A DNA stretch of 64,000 bases from Gemmataceae bacterium. Its GTDB lineage: Bacteria > Planctomycetota > Planctomycetia > Gemmatales > Gemmataceae. Below are positions 44,711 to 52,771 of this stretch, piece by piece. The stretch's first letter is position 1. Each line of letters starts with the position of its first letter. The stretch is taken from NCBI GenBank assembly GCA_901538445.1, contig LR594584.1, forward strand, positions 2,885,586 to 2,949,585, given 5' to 3'. The notes below the pieces were generated by a model. That model searched no databases. It was not told where the DNA came from and saw only the letters and a program-made list of their open reading frames with translations. Made by a program: the position numbers and the translations under genes.

Positions 44711-45793
44711 TCACCGCCCGGCCGGTACCCACACGGTCGCGGTGAATGTCGAGAACCGCACCGCCTTGCGGTCCGTGCCCCGCGGGTCGCACGCAAACAC
44801 CCCCACCACGACGTCGGCACGGCCGTCGAGGAACTCGGCGTGGCGGGTGCCAAGGGTGCTGGTGGTGCCCGCCGTGCGGTTCTCCACGGCCACCGTGAAC
44901 TTGCCGCCCACGCGCGCGAGCCGCACGCGGAGGTCGTCGCCCGTTGCCCCGAGGCCGATGAAGTACGCGTCCTTGTCCCGGCCGTCGCGGGTGTTCACCA
45001 CGAACTGCCGGAACGAGTCCGCCGCCCGCTGACTCACGAGGCCGCCGCGGGTCGCCCACTCGGCCGACGTCCCGGCGTAGACGCCGAACTGCCCGACGAA
45101 CGCCATCGCCGGGGCGTCGGCCACGGCCGCCGCGACCTCGAAGTCCTCGGCCCCGGTGAACCCCAGGTCGGCCAGCCGGACGCCCGGGAACTCCGCCTGT
45201 TCGAGGCGGTAGCGGGTGTTGAGGTCGCTGCTCGTCGCCGCGACGTCGAGGCCGCCGCCGGGAACGAGGGTCAGGCTCGGGTCACGCGCCGGCAGACCGG
45301 AGCCCGTGCCCGGGAGGCGGTGGGTGAACCCCGTTCCCGCCCCGGAGGCGTCGGCGACCGTTCCCGCTCGCGGCTCACGGAAGTCGAGGGTGAGCGTGCG
45401 GGCCACGGGCCCGGGCCGCTCCCGCGGGCCGGTCTGGGCGGCGATCAGGCCGACCACGCCGCCCCCGACGGACAGGCCGAGGACGAGCGACGCGGCAACG
45501 AGCAGCCGAACCGACCGGGCCGCCCAGGTGCGACCGGGCCCAGGGCTCCGAGGGGTGCCCGGCACCGAGACGGGGCCGGGCAGCGCCGCGAGTGCGCGGT
45601 CCGCGGCGGCACTCGCGGCGAGGTCCAGCGCGAGGTCGGTGTGCGTCTGAGCGTAACGGGCGAAGTGCGTACGCGCCCCCTCGTCGGCCCGCAGGAGCGC
45701 CTCCAGCTCGGCGACGTCGCCCGCGGAGACGGTCCCGTCGAGGTACGCGTCTATCAGATCCCGGAGGCGTGCGGAGGGTGTCCAGTCGTTCAT
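44711..45793 (-). CDS. membrane anti-sigma factor with lectin-like C-terminal domain
   Basis: A 360-residue protein. The first 90 residues are an anti-sigma-type helical segment (LRDLIDAYLDGTVSAGDVAELEALLRADEGARTHFARYAQT) and a transmembrane helix follows at about 99-123 (LLVAASLVLGLSVGGGVVGLIAA). The outer part, about 230 residues, is beta-rich (FTGAEDFEVAAAVADAPAMAF, YFIGLGATGDDLRVRL) like concanavalin/DUF1349-type domains and may bind a glycan signal. The ATG overlaps the stop of the sigma factor gene by four bases (ATGA), so the two are coupled. This partner differs from the FecR-type one at 32100. Confidence 0.8.
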   Translation of the reverse strand: MNDWTPSARLRDLIDAYLDGTVSAGDVAELEALLRADEGARTHFARYAQTHTDLALDLAASAAADRALAALPGPVSVPGTPRSPGPGRTWAARSVRLLVAASLVLGLSVGGGVVGLIAAQTGPRERPGPVARTLTLDFREPRAGTVADASGAGTGFTHRLPGTGSGLPARDPSLTLVPGGGLDVAATSSDLNTRYRLEQAEFPGVRLADLGFTGAEDFEVAAAVADAPAMAFVGQFGVYAGTSAEWATRGGLVSQRAADSFRQFVVNTRDGRDKDAYFIGLGATGDDLRVRLARVGGKFTVAVENRTAGTTSTLGTRHAEFLDGRADVVVGVFACDPRGTDRKAVRFSTFTATVWVPAGR

Positions 45794-46338
45794 GTCGTTC
45801 CCCTCGCCCCGCGGGCGACCGTGCGTTCGATGCACTCGAAGAGCACGCGGCGGATCCGCCGCAGCGAGTTGTGGACGCTCGACGGCGACCGGCCGAGCCG
45901 CGCCGCCACCGCCGCCACGTCGGTCCCGGTCTGGTAGCACTCGTGCAGCAGCTCCCGGTCCCCCCCGGGCAGTTTTGCGACGCACCGCGGTAGCGCGTCG
46001 CGGCGGTCACTCGCCTCGCGGTCGGTGGGGGCCGCGAACGCTTCGATGAGCAACTCGGTGAGGTCGTCCGAAAACCGGAGCCGGTCCCGGGCGCGGGTCC
46101 GGAGCCAGGTCGCGGCCTCCAGCCGGGCGACGCCCAGCGCCCAGTTCAGGAAGCTGCGGGTCGGGTCGTAGGTGTCGAACCGCCGCCACAGCGCGAGGGC
46201 CGTGAGCTGGAACACGTCGTCGGCGTCGGCGAGGTTCCGCACCAGCGCGTGGACGTACGCGAACAACCGGCCCCGGTGCGCGTGGAGGCACTCGGCGAAG
46301 AGTGCGCGGCGGTCGGCGGGCAGCGGGTCGGGGTCCAT
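45790..46338 (-). CDS. RNA polymerase ECF-type sigma factor
   Basis: A 182-residue sigma-70 family factor. Region 2: GRLFAYVHALVRNLADADDVFQLTALALWRRF and FLNWALGVARLEAATWLR. Region 4: LPRCVAKLPGGDRELLHECYQTGTDVAAVAARLGRSPSSVHNSLRRIRRVL. It is followed by its membrane anti-sigma through a four-base overlap. A 15-bp sequence with one difference from a site upstream of the 43031 gene lies at 46397-46411, 59-73 bases before the ATG. Confidence 0.92.
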   Translation of the reverse strand: MDPDPLPADRRALFAECLHAHRGRLFAYVHALVRNLADADDVFQLTALALWRRFDTYDPTRSFLNWALGVARLEAATWLRTRARDRLRFSDDLTELLIEAFAAPTDREASDRRDALPRCVAKLPGGDRELLHECYQTGTDVAAVAARLGRSPSSVHNSLRRIRRVLFECIERTVARGARGTT

Positions 46339-46528
46339 GGGCGTTTCCGGCGCGGGCGCAGCGGCCCGCCGAGCAGTCCGCTCGGAGACGCGGGAGATTC
46401 ATCCGAAATCTCGAACGCGGCCCCGGTCCGGTCGGCGGAGCGGCGGCCCCAAGGGATACAATCGCCCGATCGGCGGGCGCGCACAAGAGCGCCGCCGGTT
46501 ACAGTCCCCGGCCCGAACGCACACAACC

Positions 46529-47785
46529 ATGCACACACCAGACGCCTCCCGGCGCGCGTTCCTCAAGTCGTCCGCCGCCCTCGCGGCCGCGGCACCTTCC
46601 CTCGGCGCCGCGCCCGCCGACGCGAAGGCCGGTGGGCCGCTGATAGCCTACGTCGGCACGTTCAGTTCGCCGCTCCGCGACGTGCTGCCGACCCAGGTCG
46701 ATCTGCCGCCCGGCAACGGCCGCGGCATTCACCGGTTCACGGTCAACCGCGACACCGGGGCGCTGACTCAGGTCGGGGTCCACGAGCTGGGCACGAGCCC
46801 GAGTTGCCTGGCGGTGAACGCGGCCGGCACCCGGCTGTACTCCGCCAACGAGACGGACCGCGTCGCCCCGAACAAGGAGGGGACCGTCAGCGCGTTCGCC
46901 GTGGATCGCACCGACGGCTCACTGAAACTGCTCAACACGGTGAGTTCGGGCGGGGCCGGTCCCACCTACGTCAGCGTCCACCCGTCCGGGAAGTTCGTGC
47001 TCGTGGCGAACTACTTCGGCGGCTCGGTCGCGGTGCTCCCGATCACCGACGACGGTAAGCTCGGGGATCCGACGGACGTGAAGGCCGACAACGGCAAGAT
47101 CGGGCCGACGAAAGCGACGAACGCACCGAAGGGGAGCTTCGCGTTCAGCGGCCACGACCGCACCCACGCCCACATGATCCAGGCCGACCCGACCGGCCGG
47201 TTCGTGCTCCACGTTGACCTCGGACTCGACGCGATCTTCGCCTGGAAGTTCGACGAGGCGAAGGGCACCCTCAGCGCCAACGACCCCGCCTCGGTCGCGC
47301 TCCCGCCCGGCGACGGACCGCGGCACTTCCACTTCCACCCGAACGGCCGCTGGCTCTACTCCGTGCAGGAAGAGGGCTCGACCGTGGTGCTCTTCGACTA
47401 CGACGTCGAGAGTGGCACGCTGAAGGCCCGGCAGACGGTTTCCACCCTGCCGACCGGGTTCGCGGGCAGCAACTTCTGCTCCGAAATTCTCGTCTCGTCG
47501 GACGGGAAGTTCGTGTACGTCGGGAACCGGCTCCACGACAGCATCGGCATCCTGTCCGTCGGCCCGAAGGGCGAACTGACGCTTGTGGGCGAAGAGTGGA
47601 CCCGGGGGAACTACCCGCGGAGCTTCACGTTCGACCCCACCGGCACGTTCCTGTACTGCTGCAACCAGCGGGCGGACCACGTCACCGTGTTCCGGGCGGA
47701 CCGCAAGACGGGCGGCCTCGCGTTCACGGGCCACTACGCCCCCGTCGGCAACCCGTCGCACGTCGTGTTTCTCGAGCTGAAGTAG
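46529..47785 (+). CDS. lactonase-family beta-propeller (6-phosphogluconolactonase-like), Tat-exported
   Basis: A 418-residue protein of the seven-bladed propeller lactonase family that includes YbhE/Pgl. A twin-arginine signal leads (ASRRAFLKSSAALAAAAPSLG). Propeller repeats show PLIAYVGTFSS, GIHRFTVNRDTGAL, PTYVSVHPSGKFVLVANYFGGSVAVLPI, GPRHFHFHPNGRWLYSVQEEGSTV and GNYPRSFTFDPTGTFLYCCNQ. Cytosolic YbhE hydrolyses 6-phosphogluconolactone; the Tat signal places this protein outside the cytosol, so a different lactone or sugar is likely its substrate. It is divergent from the sigma factor gene. Confidence 0.88.
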   Translation: MHTPDASRRAFLKSSAALAAAAPSLGAAPADAKAGGPLIAYVGTFSSPLRDVLPTQVDLPPGNGRGIHRFTVNRDTGALTQVGVHELGTSPSCLAVNAAGTRLYSANETDRVAPNKEGTVSAFAVDRTDGSLKLLNTVSSGGAGPTYVSVHPSGKFVLVANYFGGSVAVLPITDDGKLGDPTDVKADNGKIGPTKATNAPKGSFAFSGHDRTHAHMIQADPTGRFVLHVDLGLDAIFAWKFDEAKGTLSANDPASVALPPGDGPRHFHFHPNGRWLYSVQEEGSTVVLFDYDVESGTLKARQTVSTLPTGFAGSNFCSEILVSSDGKFVYVGNRLHDSIGILSVGPKGELTLVGEEWTRGNYPRSFTFDPTGTFLYCCNQRADHVTVFRADRKTGGLAFTGHYAPVGNPSHVVFLELK

Positions 47786-47797
47786 TCGGCCGGGTGT

Positions 47798-49801
47798 TCA
47801 GCGGGCCGGGGGGGACCGGAGGATGCGGCAGAGTTCGTCCACGTCCACGGGCTTGACCAGGTGGTGGTCGAAGCCGGCCTCGCGGGTCTTGCGGCGGTCC
47901 TCGTCCTGCCCGTAGCCCGTCATGGCGATGAGCGTCGTGGAGTGCAGTTCGGGGTTCTGCCGGATCCGCCGCGCCACCTCGTACCCGTCGAGACCCGGCA
48001 GGCCGATGTCGAGGAGGATGACCTCGGGCCGCAGGTCGCGGGCGGCGGTGAGAGCGGCCCGCCCGTCGTGGGCCGTCCGCACGTTGTGGCCGAACAGTGC
48101 GAGGAGCTCGGCCATGCTCTCGGCCGAGTCGATGTTGTCGTCCACGATGAGGAGCCGGCGGTTCGCGGTCGGGGCCGGCTCCGGGCGCGCCCCGCGGTCG
48201 GCCCGGTCCGCGCCCGGCGGGAGGGCGGGCAACCGGACCGTGAACTCGCTCCCGCGGCCCGGCCCCTCGCTCGCCGCCCGGACGGTCCCGCCGTGCATTT
48301 CAACGAGCCGCCGGGCCAGTGTCAGCCCGATCCCGAGCCCGCCCTGCGACCGGTCGATGGTCCGGCTCTCCTGGGTGAACAGGTCGAACACCCGGGTCAG
48401 CATCTCGGGGGAGAGCCCGATGCCGGTGTCGCGGACGCTCACCGTGGCCTCGGCCCCGTCCCGCCCGGCGGCGACCCAGATGTGGCCCCCGTCCTCGGTG
48501 TACTTCGCGGCGTTCGTGAGGATGTTGCCCAGGGACTGGGTGATCCGGGTCGGGTCGGCCTCGACCAGCACCGGCTCCGCCGGGAGCGAGACGCGGAGCT
48601 GGTGCCGGCGGGCCTCGATGAGTGGGCGGGCGGTCTCGACCGCGGCGGCGACCAGGTCCGCGAGGTCGACCCGCACCTTTCGCAGATCGACCTTCCCCCG
48701 GGTGATCCGCGAGACGTCGAGGAGGTCGTCAACGAGGTGGGCCATGTGCCCGATCTGCCGGGTCAGTAGGTCGGCGTGGCGGACGACGGCCGGGTCGTCG
48801 GCCCGCGTGGCCCGGAGCACCTGGACCGCGTTGCGGACGGGCGCGAGGGGGTTGCGGAGCTCGTGGGCCAGCATCGCGAGGAACTCGTCCTTCCGGCGGT
48901 CGGCCTCGGCGAGCGCCTCGGCCCGCACCCGCAGCTCCCCTTCCAGCAACTTCCGCTCGGCCGCGGTGCCGACGATGTCCGCCAGCGCGCGGGCGAACTG
49001 CACCTCGTCCGGGGTGAACCGGCGGGCCGCGCGGGAGTACACCGCGAGCAGCCCGAACGGCTTCGCCCCCCGGCCGGGGATGCGGACGACCAGCCCGGAG
49101 GTCACGCCGCGTGCGGCGAGCTCGGCGTCGGCGCGCGCCCCGGACCCCAGGGCCACGACCTCGGCGTCGTGGTCCAGGATGCCCCGCGCTCCCGGCTCGG
49201 GGGCGTCCGGCCCCCACCCCGTTCCGGCCAGCGCGGCCCAGGTCCCGTCGGTTTGAAGCTCCAGTGCCTCGGCGAAGTCGGCCCCGACCGTCTCGGCGAT
49301 GTGGCCGACCGCGTCGCGGCACACGGCGGCGATGTCGTGGCCCGCCAGGGCGGAGCGGGCCGAGAGCGCGAGGGCCGCCTGCTGGCGGCTCCGGTTCTGG
49401 AGGTCGGCCTCGCGGGCCACCCGCTCGGTCGCGTCCTCGACGATCGTGAGCGTCCCCTCGACGACGCTCCCGGCCACCAGGGGGACGACGCGGACCGACT
49501 GCTGCATCCGGCCCGAGTCGGCCGCGGGCGACGGGAGCGGCAGGACGTACTTGTGGAGCCGCTGGGACAGGATCGCGGTCTGCCCGCCGAGCGCCTGCCG
49601 GTAGTACCGGTCGAGCCCGCGTGCCTCGAGATCGGGGAACAGGTCGTACAGGCGGCGGCCGACGGCGGCCTCGGCGGGAACGCCGCTGCGGACGGCGAGC
49701 CAGCGGTTCCAACCGGTGACGGTCAGGTCCGCGTCGGTCGCAAGGAGCCCCCAGTCGCCGATGGCGTCGAGCTGGCCGAACAGAACTCGCGAAAGGCCCA
49801 T
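47798..49801 (-). CDS. hybrid sensor histidine kinase/response regulator at the end of the chemotaxis operon
   Basis: A 667-residue soluble kinase with no membrane helix. An N-terminal PAS-like domain (residues 10-110) and a GAF-like domain (about 150-280) precede HisKA (FLAMLAHELRNPLAPVRNAV) and the ATP-binding domain (NILTNAAKYTEDGG, DTGIGLSPEML, GLGIGLTLARRLVEMHGG). A receiver is at the C-terminus (LLIVDDNIDSAESM, ILLDIGLPGLDGYEVARRI). It follows cheC after 37 bases and probably feeds or reads the same signalling output. The ATG at 49801 is chosen; GGGGGAG lies at the right distance, though a GTG at 49804 is possible. Confidence 0.9.
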   Translation of the reverse strand: MGLSRVLFGQLDAIGDWGLLATDADLTVTGWNRWLAVRSGVPAEAAVGRRLYDLFPDLEARGLDRYYRQALGGQTAILSQRLHKYVLPLPSPAADSGRMQQSVRVVPLVAGSVVEGTLTIVEDATERVAREADLQNRSRQQAALALSARSALAGHDIAAVCRDAVGHIAETVGADFAEALELQTDGTWAALAGTGWGPDAPEPGARGILDHDAEVVALGSGARADAELAARGVTSGLVVRIPGRGAKPFGLLAVYSRAARRFTPDEVQFARALADIVGTAAERKLLEGELRVRAEALAEADRRKDEFLAMLAHELRNPLAPVRNAVQVLRATRADDPAVVRHADLLTRQIGHMAHLVDDLLDVSRITRGKVDLRKVRVDLADLVAAAVETARPLIEARRHQLRVSLPAEPVLVEADPTRITQSLGNILTNAAKYTEDGGHIWVAAGRDGAEATVSVRDTGIGLSPEMLTRVFDLFTQESRTIDRSQGGLGIGLTLARRLVEMHGGTVRAASEGPGRGSEFTVRLPALPPGADRADRGARPEPAPTANRRLLIVDDNIDSAESMAELLALFGHNVRTAHDGRAALTAARDLRPEVILLDIGLPGLDGYEVARRIRQNPELHSTTLIAMTGYGQDEDRRKTREAGFDHHLVKPVDVDELCRILRSPPAR

Positions 49802-49838
49802 CACTCCCCCCAGCCGGGCGGCCGCGCCGCCCGCCCCC

Positions 49839-50459
49839 TCAGGCCCGGGTCGCCCGCTCGGCCCACCCCTCGATCGCCGCCACGAACAGGTCCAGGGAGG
49901 TGACGCCCAGGACGAGCACCATGCACCCGGTCACCTCGCTCCCGCGGACCCGGAACCGCGCGCCGATGAGGAGCGAGTGGCGGATCTCGTCGGCCCCGAT
50001 CATCAGCGAGTCGATCATGGAGCCGAGGGAGTCCAGGTGCAGCCGGGGCACGGCGAACGTGAACCGGACCTCGAGCAGGTCGCCGAACACGCCCAGGCAC
50101 GCGTTGAGGAGGATGTTGCCGACCTCCGCCAGGACCTCGCGGGCCGACTCGCCCATCTGGGTGGTCGGCGCGCCCGCCTCGGCCAGCAGGGACACGAGCC
50201 GGGTCGCGCCGTCGATGTCCAGGAGCAGGAACGCGTCGCCGGACACCGGCCCGCCGAAGATCTGGTGGACGGTCGCGACCTCCCCGTGGACGAACCGCCC
50301 GAGGGCCGGGATCAGTTCGGCGATCGGGTGGGCGGACACCTCGGGCACGTTGAGTTCGACCCGGTTCCCGGTCAACTCGGACAGCGCCGCGGCGGTCCGC
50401 GAGAACGCGATGTTCACGAGCTCGGTGACCGCGTCCTTCTGGCTCTCGGAGAGGGTCAC
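49839..50459 (-). CDS. cheC: CheC-family CheY-P phosphatase-like protein
   Basis: A 206-residue protein with the two active-site-like helices of CheC/CheX: one at SQKDAVTELVNIAFSRTAAALSELTG and a second at ESAREVLAEVGNILLNACLGVFGDLL. Such E-x-x-N motifs remove phosphate from CheY-P. The GTG start overlaps cheY by four bases. CheC often works with the deamidase CheD; no cheD is seen in the operon. Confidence 0.88.
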   Translation of the reverse strand: MTLSESQKDAVTELVNIAFSRTAAALSELTGNRVELNVPEVSAHPIAELIPALGRFVHGEVATVHQIFGGPVSGDAFLLLDIDGATRLVSLLAEAGAPTTQMGESAREVLAEVGNILLNACLGVFGDLLEVRFTFAVPRLHLDSLGSMIDSLMIGADEIRHSLLIGARFRVRGSEVTGCMVLVLGVTSLDLFVAAIEGWAERATRA

Positions 50460-50830
50460 TTCGCGCCCCCCTGCCCGGCCAGCGCCGCGTCCACCGCCCG
50501 GAGGGTCGCGGCCGCCTCGAACGGCTTGGGGACGAACCCCGACGCGCCGCCCTCGTCGGCGAGCACCCGGGTGGAGGACTGGACGTCGGCGGTCGCCATC
50601 ACGACCACGGCCGCGGGGTCCAGGGCCCGCAACTGGCGGAGCACCTCGAGCCCGTCGAGGTCGGCCATGGTCACGTCGAGCAGGACGAGGTCCGGGCGGG
50701 CGATCGAGTACCGCTCGAGGGCCGCCAGCCCGTCGGCCGCCTCGGTGACCGCGTGCCCGGCCCCCTCGAGGATGCGGCGGGACACACGCCGGGAGAGGGC
50801 GGAATCGTCCACGACCAGAATGTTGGCCAT
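50456..50830 (-). CDS. cheY: CheY-like single-domain response regulator
   Basis: A 124-residue receiver. The conserved acid pair is DD at residues 8-9 (VVDDSALSRRV), the phospho-acceptor D52 lies in LVLLDVTMADLDG, and the lysine motif is VPKPFEA. It carries no output domain, so it acts by binding a partner. The ATG at 50830 starts one base inside the cheB stop (TGATG); an alternative GTG three bases upstream is possible. It is followed by cheC with a four-base overlap. Confidence 0.92.
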   Translation of the reverse strand: MANILVVDDSALSRRVSRRILEGAGHAVTEAADGLAALERYSIARPDLVLLDVTMADLDGLEVLRQLRALDPAAVVVMATADVQSSTRVLADEGGASGFVPKPFEAAATLRAVDAALAGQGGAK

Positions 50831-51861
50831 CACAGCGCTCCGAGAATCGATTCGGCCATCTTATCGAGCGGCACGACCCGGTCGCTCAGCCCGGCCTCGA
50901 CCACGGACCGGGGCATCCCGTACACGACGCACGTGTCTTCCGACTGGGTGAACACGCGGCCGCCCTGGGCCTTGACCCAGGCCGCCCCCTGGGTGCCGTC
51001 GGACCCCATCCCCGTGAGGACCACGGCGAGGGTCCGCTCGCCAAACACGTCGGCCGCCGACCGGAACAAGACGTCCGCGGCCGGCCGGTGCGGGGTGTCC
51101 ATCGGTCGCAGGCCGAGGCGCGCGACGGCCCGACCGTCCGCCCCGCTGACGCACGACAGATGATACCCCGCCGGGGCGAGGAGGGCCAAGCCGGGGCGGA
51201 AAACGTCGCCGTCCCGGGCCTCGGCGACCGCGACCCGCGACACCTCGCCGAGGCTCCGGGCGAACAACTCAGTGTACCCGACCGGCATGTGAAGGACCAT
51301 CGCGATTGGCACCGGGAAGTCCGCCGGCAGTTGCGGGATCACCCGCTTCAGCGCGTGCGGCCCGCCGGTCGAAACGCCGATCACGAGGACATCGGTCCGC
51401 ACCGGCCGGGGGGCCGGTGCCGGAACCCGTGGGGCCGGTGCCGGTTCACCGGGGCGGACGCGCGCGGCGGCCACCGCCTTGACCGTCGCGACCAGGTCGT
51501 CGGCGATCCCGTACACCTTCTCCGTCGCCAGCGCGGTCGGCTTCTGCACCACCGCGACGGCCCCCGCTTCCAGCGCCCGCACCACGAGCTCCCCGCTCTC
51601 GCTCGCGGAACTCAGGACGACGACCGGGACCGGGCGGCGGGCGAGCTGCTTGCGGAGGAAGTCGAGCCCGTCGGACCGGGGCATGTTCAGGTCGAGGGTG
51701 ACGACGTCCGGGCGCAGCACCTCGACCAGTTCCAGCGCCTCCTCCCCGTCCCGGGCCGCCCCGACGACCTCGATGAACGGGCTGCGGGCCAGCATCTGGC
51801 GGACGGCCTGGCGGACGTAGGCCGAGTCGTCGACGACGAGCACCCGAACGATCCCGTTCAC
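50830..51861 (-). CDS. cheB: protein-glutamate methylesterase/glutamine deamidase
   Basis: A 343-residue CheB. The receiver acceptor is D57 (VVTLDLNMPRSDG), and the C-terminal methylesterase domain has the triad S164 (IGVSTGGPHAL), H191 (MVLHMPVGY) and D288 (TGMGSDGT). It removes receptor methyl groups added by CheR. A Pro/Arg-rich linker joins the domains. GTG start. It lies between cheR (22 bases upstream) and cheY (one-base overlap). Confidence 0.94.
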   Translation of the reverse strand: MNGIVRVLVVDDSAYVRQAVRQMLARSPFIEVVGAARDGEEALELVEVLRPDVVTLDLNMPRSDGLDFLRKQLARRPVPVVVLSSASESGELVVRALEAGAVAVVQKPTALATEKVYGIADDLVATVKAVAAARVRPGEPAPAPRVPAPAPRPVRTDVLVIGVSTGGPHALKRVIPQLPADFPVPIAMVLHMPVGYTELFARSLGEVSRVAVAEARDGDVFRPGLALLAPAGYHLSCVSGADGRAVARLGLRPMDTPHRPAADVLFRSAADVFGERTLAVVLTGMGSDGTQGAAWVKAQGGRVFTQSEDTCVVYGMPRSVVEAGLSDRVVPLDKMAESILGAL

Positions 51862-51883
51862 GATCCCTCCGCCCGCGGTGCGG

Positions 51884-52720
51884 TCAGCGGTTCACGTACA
51901 CAAAGGCGCTCCCGACCTCTTCGAGCTGAAACGCGGTCGTCGCCCGGAGGAGCGACTCCGAGACCCCGGGGAACAGGTAACCCGGCCGGGGCATCCGCTC
52001 CGCGAAGTGCTGCACCACCCGGGCGACGGTCGCGGTCGAGAAGTAGATGAACACGTTCCGGCAGAAGACGAACGGGGAGCACGCGAGCGGAGCGGTGTCC
52101 GCGGGCTCGAGCAGGTTCGCCGCCACGAACCGGACCCGCGCGTGCAGGTCCGGGTCCACCCGCCAGCCGCCGGAAACGGGCTCAAAATACTTCTCCCGGA
52201 GGGCCGGGGGCAGCGCGCGAAACGACCGCTCGCGGTACACCCCGCTGCGGGCCTTTTCGAGCGCCGCCGGGCTCACGTCGCTGGCCACCACCTCGATCTC
52301 GGCGCGGCGGAACCAACCCGCCTCGGCCAGTGCCATGGCAATGCTGAGCGGCTCCTCGCCGGTCGCGCACGCGGCCGACCACACGCGGACCGGCCCGCGC
52401 CCGGCGGCGACGTGCTGGGGGACGAGGACCTCGACGAGCGCGCGGACCTGATCGAACTCGCGCCAGAAGTACGTTTCCTGCACCGAGAGGGCGTCGGTCA
52501 GCCGCGGCCACTCGGCCTCGGCCCCGGTGCCGTACCGGAGCAGGTAGAAGTAGTCGAGGAACGACTTCAGGCCCAGGTCACCCAGCCGGTCGGCGAGCTT
52601 GGAGGCGAGGAGGTCGCGCTTGTCGTCGTCGAACGAGACGCCGATCCGGTCCCGGATCAGGTCCCGGAGGAGGACGAACACCCCGACGGGCAACTCAACG
52701 GCTCCCGCTGTGTACCTCAT
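51884..52720 (-). CDS. cheR: chemotaxis protein methyltransferase
   Basis: A 278-residue CheR that methylates receptor glutamates with S-adenosylmethionine. Visible blocks are YFWREFDQVRALVEVLVP, RVWSAACATGEEPLSIAMAL, VVASDVSPAALEKARSGVY, FVAANLLEP and FVFCRNVFIYFSTATVARVV. No TPR extension is present. The receptor gene upstream is separated by 51 bases and cheB follows after 22. Confidence 0.94.
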   Translation of the reverse strand: MRYTAGAVELPVGVFVLLRDLIRDRIGVSFDDDKRDLLASKLADRLGDLGLKSFLDYFYLLRYGTGAEAEWPRLTDALSVQETYFWREFDQVRALVEVLVPQHVAAGRGPVRVWSAACATGEEPLSIAMALAEAGWFRRAEIEVVASDVSPAALEKARSGVYRERSFRALPPALREKYFEPVSGGWRVDPDLHARVRFVAANLLEPADTAPLACSPFVFCRNVFIYFSTATVARVVQHFAERMPRPGYLFPGVSESLLRATTAFQLEEVGSAFVYVNR

Positions 52721-52771
52721 GAGTGCCCGGCCCTTCCACTGTTCCGCCGGTGAGCGCCCGGGGCGCTCATC

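Noticed and set aside
44180-45937. Long plus-strand open frame over the anti-sigma gene and the repeat element
   Set aside because: It has no recognisable domain, and its first part reads through the tandem repeats as Asn/Gln/Arg-rich sequence.
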